Shown here: one piece after another, positions 51,130 through 60,067 of the stretch
How positions within the stretch are numbered: position 1 is the stretch's first letter
Layout of the letters: each line of letters begins with the position of its first letter
Assembly (NCBI RefSeq): GCF_900143005.1
Contig: NZ_FRCS01000002.1
Coordinates: 62,001-126,000 of the forward strand
Direction: 5' to 3'
DNA from: Cryptosporangium aurantiacum
Lineage (GTDB): Bacteria > Actinomycetota > Actinomycetes > Mycobacteriales > Cryptosporangiaceae
Length of the DNA stretch: 64,000 bases
Translations under genes and position numbers: made by a program
Notes under the pieces: generated by a model
What the model was told of the DNA's origin: nothing
Databases searched by the model: none
What the model saw: only the letters and a program-made list of their open reading frames with translations

Positions 51130-51688
51130 GCGTCAGCAGCAGCGCGCCGATCGGGCCGCGGACCTCGGGCCCGTCACCGACCGTCCAGTCCACATCGGTC
51201 GCGGTCAGCCGGAGACCGGCCAGCCGCCGACGCGCGCGGAACGGAAAGCCCATCTCCCAGATCCGGGTGGCCGCGGCCCGCGCCTCGGCGAGCGGCATCT
51301 CCCGGCGCCGCCCCAGCGGCCGGACGATGTCCTGCTGGTGGACGAGAAGGTCGAGCAGCGGCTCGTACACGGTGGTGCGCGGCGCGAGCCGCCGCGACCC
51401 GACCGTGCCCCGCAGCGTCGCGACGATCTCCTCGGTGGGGCGTGCGGCCCGGCGGATCGCCGACTCGCGGATCATCCGGTTGAAGTCACCGCGGGCACGG
51501 ACGATCTCCCAGAGGACCGCCGACAGGCTCGCGGTGGCCCCCATTGTCAGGTGAGAGGCCACGTCCCGCACCCGCCAGCCCGGGCAGAGCGACGGATGCT
51601 CCCACTCCTCGGGCGCGAGCGTCTCCAGCAGGTCGGCCAGCTCACCACGTTGAACGTCGATCGCCCGCCACACGTCGGTCGGCTCCAT
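51038..51688 (-). CDS. Maleylpyruvate-isomerase-family (DinB/MDMPI) mycothiol-dependent enzyme
   Basis: A 216-residue protein of the mycothiol-dependent DinB/MDMPI family. The N-terminus shows WRAIDVQRGELADLLETLAPEEWEHPSLCPGWRVRDVASHLTMG, with the conserved His of the metal site in VASHLT; two other His would be needed from VHQQDI and elsewhere. Such enzymes use mycothiol, a thiol found only in actinobacteria. Substrate unknown. ATG start. The C-terminal tail overlaps the TetR gene by 92 bp antisense. Confidence 0.88.
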   Translation of the reverse strand: MEPTDVWRAIDVQRGELADLLETLAPEEWEHPSLCPGWRVRDVASHLTMGATASLSAVLWEIVRARGDFNRMIRESAIRRAARPTEEIVATLRGTVGSRRLAPRTTVYEPLLDLLVHQQDIVRPLGRRREMPLAEARAAATRIWEMGFPFRARRRLAGLRLTATDVDWTVGDGPEVRGPIGALLLTLSGRTAALPELSGPGLDQLRARIGTPRPAP

Positions 51689-51923
51689 GCCGTACCCCGC
51701 TCGTCAGGGAACCGGAAGATCCGGCTCCCAAAGGATAGGCCCGGCGAATGCGCACCGCCCGGCCCCCAATGAGGGGGCGAAGGACCGTCACGGAACGACC
51801 CGTCTGTCCAAATCGGCCGGAAGTTTGGAACTGCTGCTCGCATTCAGCGCGCGGACATCGCCGGGTGGTGCCATGGTTGTCACCTGGTGGGGCGACCGGA
51901 CACTGGCGATGCCGGGGGTGTGA

Positions 51924-54302
51924 TTGGTCTTGGCGTCACTCGTGAGCAAAGACGCGCCGGTCCGCAGCGCGGACGGGCCCTCCACGAACGCGTCAACCCG
52001 CTGGTGGTTGTGGTCGCTGACCGGCGGCACGGCCGCCGTCGTCATCGTGAACTCGGTGCCGGCCCACGTGGGCCCGCTGGCCTGCACGGTAGTCGAGCTC
52101 GGCACGATCGCCGCGCTCGTGGTCGGTATCCGGCTGAACCGGCCACCGCAGCGGCTGAACTGGCTCATCGTCCTCGGCGCGATGTCGCTGCTCACCGCGG
52201 CGAAGCTGGTCCAGCGTGCCCACACGATCTTCGACGTGGGCCCCGGACTGCCCACGATGCTCGTCGACTGGCTCTACCTCGTCGTCTACCTGCTGCTCGC
52301 GATCGCGCTCGGCATCCTGCCGCTGCACGGGCGGCAGCGCACCAGGCTGACGAGCATGACCGAGGTCGGCATCCTCGCCTGCACGATCGTGGTCCTGACC
52401 TGGTCCGGCGTCGTCGACCCGGCGCTGGACGCGTTCGAGATCGACACGGTCGTCGCGGTCACCGCGTCGCTGCTGCCGATGCTCGGGCTGCTGATGGTGA
52501 CCACCACGGCCCGCCGGGTCTTCACCGCCAGCACCCGGACGCCGTCCGGGGTGCTCACGGTCCTCGCGCTGGTCGTGTTGTTCGCCGGCGACACGGTCGC
52601 GATGGCCGCCCGGCTGGACAACGGCGCGACCGCCGGGGCCAAGCCGTCGATGATCGGCTGGCTGGTGGCCACCGTCCTGCTCGCCACCGCCGCACTCCAC
52701 CCCTCGGCGGCCGTCGACCCGCTGCCCGCCGAACGGCCCAGCCGCGGTGTGATGGCCCGCGGCTACGTGCTGCTCATCCTCGTCGGACCGACCGCGACCG
52801 CGCTCGCGCTGCTGCGCGAGCTGCACAGCGGCTACGAGATCAACGGTTTGGACGTCGCTGTCCCGCTCGCCGCGACCACGGTGACCGCCGTCCTCCTGGT
52901 GTTCCGGCTGACCGCCTTCGCCCGCGTGGCCGAGCAGCGCGCCACCGCACTCGACGCCCGCACCGAAGCGCTCGAGATCGCGCTGTCCGAGCAGGTGACG
53001 CTGCGCAAGGTGCTCAGCCACCAGGCGACCCACGACCCGCTCACCGACCTGCCCAACCGCACGCTGTTCGGCGAGTGTGTCGACGAGGCGCTGAGCAGCG
53101 GCGAGCCGGGCACCGTGCTGTTGTTCGACCTCGACGGGTTCAAGGACGTCAACGACCGGTACGGGCACGAGGTCGGCGACGAGCTGCTGGTGGCGATCAG
53201 CGAGCGGGTGCAGCAGCACGTGCCGGCACCGCACACGCTGGCCCGGCTCGGTGGCGACGAGTTCGCGGTGCTGCTGCGGAGGAGCGATCACCAGGAGAGC
53301 GTGCGGTGCGCGCAGGCGATCCTCGCCGCGGTGCGGCGCCCGTTCCAGGTCGGGCCGTACCAGCTCTACACCGCCGCGAGCCTGGGCCTGCGCGCGCTGG
53401 ACTCCGAGACCGGCACCGCCCGGATGCTCAGCGACACCGACCTCGCGCTCTACGCGGCCAAGGCGGCCGGACGCGACCAGCTGGTCTGTTACGACACCCA
53501 GCTGCGGACCAGACATCTGGCCCAGGCGCGGATGGTCGACCGGCTGCGCGACGCGCTGGAGCACGACCAGCTCTCGGTGTACTACCAGCCGGTCGTGGAC
53601 TTCGCGAACGACCGCTGGGTCACGGTCGAGGCGCTGGCGCGCTGGGAGACCGACGAGTGGTCGGTCAGCCCCGACCAGTTCATCCCGGTCGCCGAGGACA
53701 GCGGGTTGATCGTCGCGCTCGGTACCTGGGTGCTGCGCAAGGCCTGCCGGGACGCCGCCGGCTGGCACCGGGATCACGGCACCCGGCTCGCGGTGAACGT
53801 CTCCGTGCACCAGCTCCGTGAGGCCGACTTCGCCGCGGTTGTGCGAACCGCGCTCGCCGACAGCGGCCTGCCGCCGGGCGCGCTCTCGCTGGAGATCACC
53901 GAGAGCGTGCTGGTCGGCGCGGGTACCCAGCGGACGCAGGCGATCGCGCACCTCACCGAGCTGCGCGCGGCCGGCGTGGTGGTCGCGATCGACGACTTCG
54001 GCACCGGCTTCTCGTCGCTGTCGTACCTGCGGACGCTGCCGATCGACACGATCAAGATCGACCGGGCGTTCGTGCCCTGCGCGCAGACCGAGGACCCGCA
54101 GCAGGTCGCGATGGTCCGGGCGATCGTGGAACTGGCGCGGGGGCTCGGGCTCGGCACCGTGGTCGAGGGTGTCGAGACGTCGGCCCAGGCCACGGTGCTG
54201 AAGCGGCTCGGGTGCGAGCTCGGGCAGGGCTACCACTACGGCCGGCCGGTTCCCGCCGACGTGATCAGCGCGACGCTCGCCCCGGAGAACCAGCCCGCCT
54301 AG
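51924..54302 (+). CDS. Membrane GGDEF-EAL cyclic-di-GMP enzyme
   Basis: A 792-residue protein with about eight or nine membrane helices in residues ~28-330, then a GGDEF diguanylate cyclase (site LGGDEFAVL, 443-447) and an EAL phosphodiesterase. The GGDEF site is intact but lacks the RxxD inhibitory site. The EAL domain has Glu569 (VEALARW), Asn625 (NVSVHQL), Glu657, Asp690-691 (AIDDFG), Lys711 (IKID) and Glu748 (VEGVET), so both activities could occur. The membrane part resembles no named sensor. TTG start at 51924 after GGGGGTG; TTG 51930 is close. Ends in CTAG shared with the convergent gene. Confidence 0.95.
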   Translation: MVLASLVSKDAPVRSADGPSTNASTRWWLWSLTGGTAAVVIVNSVPAHVGPLACTVVELGTIAALVVGIRLNRPPQRLNWLIVLGAMSLLTAAKLVQRAHTIFDVGPGLPTMLVDWLYLVVYLLLAIALGILPLHGRQRTRLTSMTEVGILACTIVVLTWSGVVDPALDAFEIDTVVAVTASLLPMLGLLMVTTTARRVFTASTRTPSGVLTVLALVVLFAGDTVAMAARLDNGATAGAKPSMIGWLVATVLLATAALHPSAAVDPLPAERPSRGVMARGYVLLILVGPTATALALLRELHSGYEINGLDVAVPLAATTVTAVLLVFRLTAFARVAEQRATALDARTEALEIALSEQVTLRKVLSHQATHDPLTDLPNRTLFGECVDEALSSGEPGTVLLFDLDGFKDVNDRYGHEVGDELLVAISERVQQHVPAPHTLARLGGDEFAVLLRRSDHQESVRCAQAILAAVRRPFQVGPYQLYTAASLGLRALDSETGTARMLSDTDLALYAAKAAGRDQLVCYDTQLRTRHLAQARMVDRLRDALEHDQLSVYYQPVVDFANDRWVTVEALARWETDEWSVSPDQFIPVAEDSGLIVALGTWVLRKACRDAAGWHRDHGTRLAVNVSVHQLREADFAAVVRTALADSGLPPGALSLEITESVLVGAGTQRTQAIAHLTELRAAGVVVAIDDFGTGFSSLSYLRTLPIDTIKIDRAFVPCAQTEDPQQVAMVRAIVELARGLGLGTVVEGVETSAQATVLKRLGCELGQGYHYGRPVPADVISATLAPENQPA

Positions 54303-54967
54303 AACACGACCGGGTCGCCGTCGACCGCTGACCAACCGCCGGTCGGGCGCGCGACCAGCGTCCGGCCGGTGAACTCGGACGTGCCGGACGAGATCAGGTG
54401 CAGCACCAGTCCGGCCAGCTCGGACGACCGGCGGGTGGGCAGCGCCCGCAGGCCGCCGACCTGCGCACCAGGACCGGCCGCGTCGGTCGGGGCGACCACC
54501 GAGGTCACCCGGGTCCGCGGGCCGAGGCGCACCGCGATCTCCCGGGTCGAGACGCTCACCAGCGCCGCGACCGTATCGACGTTCGTGCCGTCGACCGGGT
54601 AGACGTTCGTGATGCTGCCGCCACGCTCGGCCATCCAGGCGAGCTGCACCCGGTAGATCCAGCCGGACGGCACGCCCATCGGCCCGTGCCGGTCGGTCGA
54701 GACGATGTTGACCAGCGCGTCGATCCGTTCGAACGCCGCGAGCGCGTAGTCGACGGTGTCGTCCTGGTGATCGGGGTCCCGCCCGCTCCCGGCGACGCCG
54801 AGCACCACACCGGGCCCGGGGCCGTCGACCAGCGCTTGGACGACGTCCGAATCGGAGTCGGCAGCACACACCTGATGCCCCTCGCCGACCAGCGCGGTGA
54901 TCACGGATCTCCCGGTCGTCGACCCGGCTCCGGTCACCAGCACCGCCCGGACGCCGACCGTCGTCAT
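54299..54967 (-). CDS. SDR-like pseudoenzyme lacking the catalytic Tyr-Lys pair
   Basis: A 222-residue protein with the Rossmann dinucleotide loop VLVTGAGSTTGRSVITAL, the acidic end of strand 2 (CAADSDSD) and an SDR-like C-terminal half (ERGGSITNVYPVDG...LGPRTRVTSVVAPTDA). Where SDRs have S-x12-Y-x3-K there is GTNVDTVAALVSVS, with no Tyr or Lys, so ordinary SDR catalysis is lost. NNAG is replaced by NIVS. It may bind NAD(P) as a sensor or scaffold. ATG start. Immediately convergent with the GGDEF-EAL gene, sharing CTAG; the pairing may be accidental. Confidence 0.75.
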   Translation of the reverse strand: MTTVGVRAVLVTGAGSTTGRSVITALVGEGHQVCAADSDSDVVQALVDGPGPGVVLGVAGSGRDPDHQDDTVDYALAAFERIDALVNIVSTDRHGPMGVPSGWIYRVQLAWMAERGGSITNVYPVDGTNVDTVAALVSVSTREIAVRLGPRTRVTSVVAPTDAAGPGAQVGGLRALPTRRSSELAGLVLHLISSGTSEFTGRTLVARPTGGWSAVDGDPVVF

Positions 54968-55055
54968 TCCCCGTCTCCCCCGTCCCGCCCGGGCCCTGTG
55001 TCCGTTGGGAGTCTCGGCGAGCGGCGATCCGTTCCGCGTCGGCAATCCTGCCGGT

Positions 55056-56348
55056 CTACGTTTGCGCCGCTTTCTCCGGTTCCGCTTCGGTGCGCGGACG
55101 CCGCCGGGAACGCGGGCGCAGGCGGACGTAGAGCAGGGCACCGGCCGTGACGACCACGGCCCAGGCCAGGTAACGACCGGTCAGCGCGGTGAGCACCAAG
55201 ACGATGCCCAGCGCGGACACCGCCGTGACCCACGCGCGCCCACCGGTCGGCAGCAGCTTCACGGCGGCGGCGACCCCCACCGCGTACACGGTGACGAACA
55301 ACCCGGTGGTGACCAGGACGAGCAGCCGCGGCCCGATCCCGGCGACGAGCAGCCCGGCGAGCGCGACCAGCACCCCGGCGACCAGCACTCCGAGGCTGCG
55401 CCGGGGCACCTCGCCCGCGCTGCTGCCCTGGGCGATCCAGGACGGCAGCGACCCGTCCCGCCCGAGCGCCGCGCCGAGCTTCGCCGCGCCCGCGAAGTAG
55501 GCGTTGATCGTGCCGAACGTCAGCAGCACCGCGGCCACCGCGGCGAGCGTGCGGGCGTTCCCGCCGACTGCGGTGGCCAGCAGCTCTCCGAGCGGCGCGT
55601 CGGACGATCCGGCGGCCGTCCCGAGCACCCCGATCACCGCGAACGCCACCGCCAGATACAGCACGCCGACGATGACCACGGCCGCCGCGGTGGCGCGCGG
55701 CAGGTCACGCGCCGGGCGGCGGAACTCGGCGGTGAGGTGGGTGATCACCTCCCAGCCGACGAAGCTCCAGACCAGCAGCGCGGCGGTCGGCCCGATCGCG
55801 AGCCAGCCGTGCGGCGCGAACGGGCGGAGGTTGCCCTGGTCCAGGTGCGGCACCGCGAGCACGACGGCCACCAGCAGGAACGTCACCAGCAGCACGGACA
55901 GTCCGAACTGGACCCGCCCGGACAGCCGGACGCCGAACACGTTCGTAACGCTGACCGCCGCGATCAGCACGACCGCGGAGACCGCGACCGTGGTCGTGCC
56001 GCCGCCGACCGCGGACTCGACGTACGCGCCGGCGAACAGCGCCGCGGCCGAGGCGCCCGGTGGTACCGCGAAGTAGAAACACCACCCGACCACGGTGGCG
56101 GCCTGCTCGCCGAACGCGAGCCGCGCGTACGTCGAGACGCCTCCGGCGTCCGGGTAGCGGGCGCCGAGCGCGGCGAACGCGGCCGCGAGCGGTGCGGACG
56201 CGACGACGAGCAGCAGCCAGGCCACCAGCGACGCCGGGCCGGAGACCTCGGCGGCCAGCGCGGGCAGCGCGATGACGCCGGTACCGAGCACGGCCCCGAC
56301 GTACAGCGCGGTGCCGTGGACGAGCGAGAGCCTGCCTGTTCCGGTCAT
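55056..56348 (-). CDS. APC-superfamily amino-acid permease
   Basis: A 430-residue integral membrane protein with twelve predicted helices. The N-terminus (LSLVHGTALYVGAVLGTGVIALPALAAEVSGPASLVAW) is the conserved APC substrate-binding helix 1 with its GTG-like break, and helix 6 (LLVWSFVGWEVITHLTAEFRRPARDLPRA) is typical too. It should exchange or import amino acids or amines; specificity is unknown. ATG start. Divergent from a GlxA-like AraC regulator with a dyad between the genes. Confidence 0.93.
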   Translation of the reverse strand: MTGTGRLSLVHGTALYVGAVLGTGVIALPALAAEVSGPASLVAWLLLVVASAPLAAAFAALGARYPDAGGVSTYARLAFGEQAATVVGWCFYFAVPPGASAAALFAGAYVESAVGGGTTTVAVSAVVLIAAVSVTNVFGVRLSGRVQFGLSVLLVTFLLVAVVLAVPHLDQGNLRPFAPHGWLAIGPTAALLVWSFVGWEVITHLTAEFRRPARDLPRATAAAVVIVGVLYLAVAFAVIGVLGTAAGSSDAPLGELLATAVGGNARTLAAVAAVLLTFGTINAYFAGAAKLGAALGRDGSLPSWIAQGSSAGEVPRRSLGVLVAGVLVALAGLLVAGIGPRLLVLVTTGLFVTVYAVGVAAAVKLLPTGGRAWVTAVSALGIVLVLTALTGRYLAWAVVVTAGALLYVRLRPRSRRRPRTEAEPEKAAQT

Positions 56349-56389
56349 GCCGCAACCCTCGGCCGGGGCCGTTCTGGCGAACAGGTCGA

Positions 56390-56409
56390 TTAGCGGCGGA
56401 CTGCGCTAA
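56390..56409. promoter_or_regulatory. Inverted repeat in the permease/AraC divergent promoter
   Basis: TTAGCG (56390-56395) and CGCTAA (56404-56409) are inverted with an 8-bp spacer, ten bp before the AraC ATG. Candidate binding site for the AraC-type regulator. Confidence 0.45.
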
Positions 56410-56418
56410 ATTTCTGCC

Positions 56419-57396
56419 ATGGGCCAGGACCGGCACGTCGTCGCGTTGGCGGTGACCGACTCCCTGCCCGTCTTCGAGCTGGCGGTGGCCTGCGAGGTGT
56501 TCGGCCTCGACCGCAGCGACATCGTGGATCCCTGGTATGACCTGCGCCTCTGCGCGGCCGAGCCCGGCCCGTTGCGGACCGCGGCCGGGTTGAGCGTCGA
56601 CCCGAAGTACGACCTCGAGGACCTGGTCGCGGCCGACACCGTGCTGGTGTCCGGCGTCCATCGGACGACGCAGGTGACGCCGCCGGAGCCGCTGCTGGAC
56701 GCGTTGCGCCGCGCGCACCGGGCCGGGAAGCGGATCGTCTCGCTCTGCGGTGGCGCGTACGTGCTGGCTGCCGCAGGCCTTCTGGACGGACGGCGCGCCA
56801 CACTGCACTGGATGAACGCGCTCGACTTCGCGCACCGGTTCCCCCAGGTCCGGGTGGACCCCACCGTGCTCTACGTCGACGACGGCGACATCCTGACCAG
56901 CGCCGGAACCGCCGCGGCGATCGACCTGTGCCTGCACATCGTCCGGCGTGACCACGGGTCGGCGGTCGCCGCGGAGGTCGCGCGGAGGATGGTGGTTCCC
57001 CCACCGCGGCAGGGCAGCCAGGCCCAGCACCCGACGCCGATCGCCACCCGCAAACCCGACGACCTCAGCGCGGTGCTGGCCTGGGCACAGGAGCGGCTCG
57101 ACCAGCAGCTGACCGTCGCGGACCTGGCCCGGCAGGCGCACCTGAGCCCGACGACGTTCGCCAGGCGCTTCCGGACGACGCTCGGCGCGACGCCGCTGCA
57201 GTGGCTGGTCGAGCAGCGGGTGCGCCGGGCGCAGGAGCTGCTGGAGACCACCGACGAGCCGATCGAACGGATCGCCCGGCTGGCCGGGTTCGGGACGCCC
57301 GCGAACCTCCGGCACCACTTCCAGCGGCTCGTCGAGGTGTCGCCGCAGACCTACCGGCACGTGTTCCGCTACCGGGCCCGCACGACCCCGGCATGA
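56419..57396 (+). CDS. GlxA/FtrA-type AraC regulator with DJ-1/PfpI domain
   Basis: A 325-residue regulator. Residues ~1-185 form a DJ-1/PfpI-like domain whose nucleophile-elbow Cys is in VSLCGGAYVLAAAGLLDGR; the domain probably senses a ligand. Residues ~220-320 are the two AraC helix-turn-helices (LTVADLARQAHLSPTTFARRFRTTLGATPLQWL and IERIARLAGFGTPANLRHHFQRLVEVSPQTYRHVF). ATG start. It may regulate the divergent APC permease. The next gene, a methyltransferase, overlaps it by 4 bp (ATGA). Confidence 0.95.
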   Translation: MGQDRHVVALAVTDSLPVFELAVACEVFGLDRSDIVDPWYDLRLCAAEPGPLRTAAGLSVDPKYDLEDLVAADTVLVSGVHRTTQVTPPEPLLDALRRAHRAGKRIVSLCGGAYVLAAAGLLDGRRATLHWMNALDFAHRFPQVRVDPTVLYVDDGDILTSAGTAAAIDLCLHIVRRDHGSAVAAEVARRMVVPPPRQGSQAQHPTPIATRKPDDLSAVLAWAQERLDQQLTVADLARQAHLSPTTFARRFRTTLGATPLQWLVEQRVRRAQELLETTDEPIERIARLAGFGTPANLRHHFQRLVEVSPQTYRHVFRYRARTTPA

Positions 57397-58358
57397 TGTG
57401 CGGCATGGCCCAACCGGAACGAACGACGCAGCCGGAGTGGGCGTCGCTGACGGAGACCCAGCGGCACCGCTGGCGTGCGGTGCTGCGGTGTCTGGCCGAG
57501 GTCGTGCCCGCCGGAGCGGCCGTGACCGTCGACGGCGTCGGTGCCGAGGTGTTCGCCGAGCGGCTGGCGGCGGTGGCGAGCGCGTCCGCGGTGGTGGCCG
57601 GCGCCGCGGGGCGCCGGGCAGCGGCGGACGTCGTCGTGCGGCTGCGCGGCGGGCCGCCCGGAGCGGACCGTGCCGAGCCCGCGGACGTCGTCGTCGACCT
57701 GCGTGATCCGGCGTGGCCGGTGATCCGGCACGTCTCGAACCGGCTGGCCGCCGCCGACAGCTGGCACCGGACCGAGTCGCGGGCGTTTTTCGCGGCGAAG
57801 GCCGCCACCTGGGACAGCCGGTTCGGTGACGACCTGCCCGCCTACGCCGCGGCGGTCGCGGACGCCGGGTTCCGGCCCGGCGGGCTGCTGGTCGACGTCG
57901 GGTGCGGCACCGGGCGTGCGCTGCCGGCTCTGCGCACCGCGGCCGGCCCGGACGGCGTCGTGGTCGGCCTGGACCTGACGCCGGAGATGCTGGCCGAGGC
58001 GCGCGCCCGCAGCGTCACCGAGCACGCGGCGCTGGTGCTCGCGGACGCCTGCCGCCTGCCGTTCGCGAACAGGGCCGCCGACGGCGTCTTCGCCGCCGGC
58101 CTGCTCATGCACCTGCCTGATCCGGACGCCGGACTGCGCGAACTCGCCCGGGTCACCCGCCCGGGAGGCCTGCTCGTGCTGTTCCACCCGACCGGGCGGG
58201 CAGCGCTCGCCGAGCGGCACGGCCGGACGCTGCGCCCGGACGAACCGCTCGCGGAGGGCCCGCTCCGGGCGTCCACGGAGCGCACGGGGTGGCACCTGAC
58301 CCGCTACGACGACGCCCCGGCCCGCTTCCTCGCGGTGGCGAGGCGCTCAGAACCGTAG
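57393..58358 (+). CDS. SAM-dependent methyltransferase
   Basis: A 321-residue protein. The C-terminal ~190 residues are a class I (Methyltransf_11) domain: VDVGCGTGRALPAL, LDLTPEMLAEARARSV, VLADACRLPFANRAADGVFAAGLLMHLPDPDAGLRELARVTRPGGLLVLF. The N-terminal ~120 residues are an unrecognised helical/beta region (VVPAGAAVTVDGVGAEVFAERLAAVASAS) resembling the uridine-kinase-type fragment linked to methyltransferases in some actinobacteria; this is uncertain. ATG 57393 overlaps the AraC stop; ATG 57405 is an alternative. Its 3' end overlaps moeA by 12 bp. Confidence 0.88.
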   Translation: MMCGMAQPERTTQPEWASLTETQRHRWRAVLRCLAEVVPAGAAVTVDGVGAEVFAERLAAVASASAVVAGAAGRRAAADVVVRLRGGPPGADRAEPADVVVDLRDPAWPVIRHVSNRLAAADSWHRTESRAFFAAKAATWDSRFGDDLPAYAAAVADAGFRPGGLLVDVGCGTGRALPALRTAAGPDGVVVGLDLTPEMLAEARARSVTEHAALVLADACRLPFANRAADGVFAAGLLMHLPDPDAGLRELARVTRPGGLLVLFHPTGRAALAERHGRTLRPDEPLAEGPLRASTERTGWHLTRYDDAPARFLAVARRSEP

Positions 58359-59531
58359 GAACTCCACCGGCTGGTCGGGCTCCCAGCCCGGCTCGAGTAC
58401 GGCCACGCCGTCGGCGTCGGCTGCTGCTCGCAAGCGCGCCGGGCCCGCGTCCGACACCGGAACGGCCGCCCCGTCGCGGACCCGTACCGGCAGCAGGCGG
58501 GTCACCGTCCCCGGCGGCGGCGAACCACCGCGCAACGGGAACCGGACCGCGGGTGCCTCGGCCCGGCCGAGTAGGCCGTCGAGCAGCGGACGCAGCAGCG
58601 TGAGGCAGCCGACCAGGCCCGCGAACGGGTTGCCGGGAAGCCCGATCACCCAGCCGCCGTCTGGCAGCCCGGCGAGCAACTGCGGATGGCCGGGGCGGCA
58701 GGCCACGCCGTCGACGTGCAGGGTCGCGCCGAGGTCCGCCAGCACCGCGTGCAGGTGGTCGGCCCGGCCGACCGACGAGGAACCGGTGACGACGACAACG
58801 TCCGGCCCGGCCGCGGCCACGGCGGCACGCAGGCGGTCGCGGTCGTCCGGCACCGGGACCAGCTCCGGTGTGGACGCTCCGGCCTGCTCGGTCAGCGCGA
58901 CCACCAGCGGGCCGAGCGCGTCGCGGACCTGCCCGGCGCCCGGCAGCCCGACGTCCACCACCTCGTCGCCGGTCACCACCAGCCGCACCGCCGGACGACG
59001 TCGGACCGGGAGCGAGTCGGTCCCGCCCTGGGCGAGCAGTCCGAGCAGCGGCGGGGTGACGTCCCGGCCCGCGGTGGCGAGCACGTCGCCGGGCCGGAGG
59101 TCCTCACCTGCCCGGCGGATGTGCGCCTTCCGGGGCGGCGGTGCGTCGACGAGGCCCCCGTCGACCCGCACGTCCTCGTACGGCACCACCGCCTCGGCGC
59201 CGTCCGGCACCGGCGCACCGGTCGCGATCTCCACCGCGGTGCCCGGCGTGACGACACCGGGGTTCGTGGCACCGGCGAGCACCCGCCCGGTCACCCGCCA
59301 CGGCCCGGCGCCGGCCACCGCGTATCCGTCCATCGCCGCGGTGTCGAACCCCGGGACGAGCGTGCGGGAGCAGACGTCGGCGGCCAGCACCCGGCCGGCG
59401 CCGAGCGCGAGCGGCACGGTGTCGACCCCCACCGGCCCGGCGAGCGTCCGGGCGAGGGCGCGGGCCTCGCGCCAACTCGCGAGCGTCACGTCCACCTCAC
59501 GGTCTCGGAGAGCAGTGTCTACAGTATGCAC
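58347..59531 (-). CDS. moeA: MoeA-type molybdopterin molybdenumtransferase
   Basis: A 394-residue MoeA-family protein. It has the catalytic/metal motif FDTAAMDGYAVA, the MPT-binding TGDEVV and TGSSSVGRADH (usually GGxSxGxxD), and the PGNPFA loop, all diagnostic. It inserts molybdate into adenylylated molybdopterin. The GGxS motif begins SSS instead of GG, so it may be a divergent paralogue. The ATG at 59531 overlaps the upstream HD gene by 13 bp; GTG 59495 would avoid the overlap and is possible. Confidence 0.9.
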   Translation of the reverse strand: MHTVDTALRDREVDVTLASWREARALARTLAGPVGVDTVPLALGAGRVLAADVCSRTLVPGFDTAAMDGYAVAGAGPWRVTGRVLAGATNPGVVTPGTAVEIATGAPVPDGAEAVVPYEDVRVDGGLVDAPPPRKAHIRRAGEDLRPGDVLATAGRDVTPPLLGLLAQGGTDSLPVRRRPAVRLVVTGDEVVDVGLPGAGQVRDALGPLVVALTEQAGASTPELVPVPDDRDRLRAAVAAAGPDVVVVTGSSSVGRADHLHAVLADLGATLHVDGVACRPGHPQLLAGLPDGGWVIGLPGNPFAGLVGCLTLLRPLLDGLLGRAEAPAVRFPLRGGSPPPGTVTRLLPVRVRDGAAVPVSDAGPARLRAAADADGVAVLEPGWEPDQPVEFLRF

Positions 59532-60067
59532 CCGAGGCGGGCGCGGACACGATCAGCTATCGCGGCGAGATAGGGGCCACGTCGAGCGTGTACCCGCGCG
59601 TTGGGTGAATCGGAACCGTGCCGCCGGAGCATGTCCGCGACCCGGTCGTCGAACGTCATCCGCCGCCCACCGGGGCCGACGGTCTGATCGGCATAGGTGA
59701 GGGCGTCGGTGAGCGGTGACTCCTCCTCGGAGTACCGGCTCAGCTCGGGGAGCAGCCCACGGTCCTCGGCGACGAACCGCGCGCCGGAGTGGTAGGCGAC
59801 CAGCGCGCACACGCGGGGCTCCCACTCCCTGGCGCGCAGGCCGTCGGCACCATCGAGCGGGTGGAAGCCGGTCTCCCGCAGTTCGGGCGCGTAGCCGATG
59901 TCGTGTAACCAGGCGGCGGCGACGAGCAGCTCCCGGTCGTCGGCGGGCACCGCGCCGGTCAGTTCCTGCGCCCGCTCGGCAACACCAGCGGAGTGGCACC
60001 ACCGCTCGGAGCCGACGCCGAGCAGCTCGCCTGCCAGATCACGGGCAGCCGCGATGAGCTCGCTCAC
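59519..60067 (-). CDS. HD-domain hydrolase
   Basis: A 182-residue HD-superfamily phosphohydrolase. The metal residues are seen as HSAGVAERAQEL (His), the diagnostic AAAWLHDIGYAPEL (His-Asp) and an acidic DQTVGPGG segment near the end. Such proteins hydrolyse nucleotides or cyclic nucleotides; substrate unknown. GTG 60067 is chosen because it forms a GTGA overlap with the FAH stop; an upstream in-frame ATG at 60115 would extend 48 bp into the FAH gene. Confidence 0.85.
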   Translation of the reverse strand: MSELIAAARDLAGELLGVGSERWCHSAGVAERAQELTGAVPADDRELLVAAAWLHDIGYAPELRETGFHPLDGADGLRAREWEPRVCALVAYHSGARFVAEDRGLLPELSRYSEEESPLTDALTYADQTVGPGGRRMTFDDRVADMLRRHGSDSPNARVHARRGPYLAAIADRVRARLGCIL

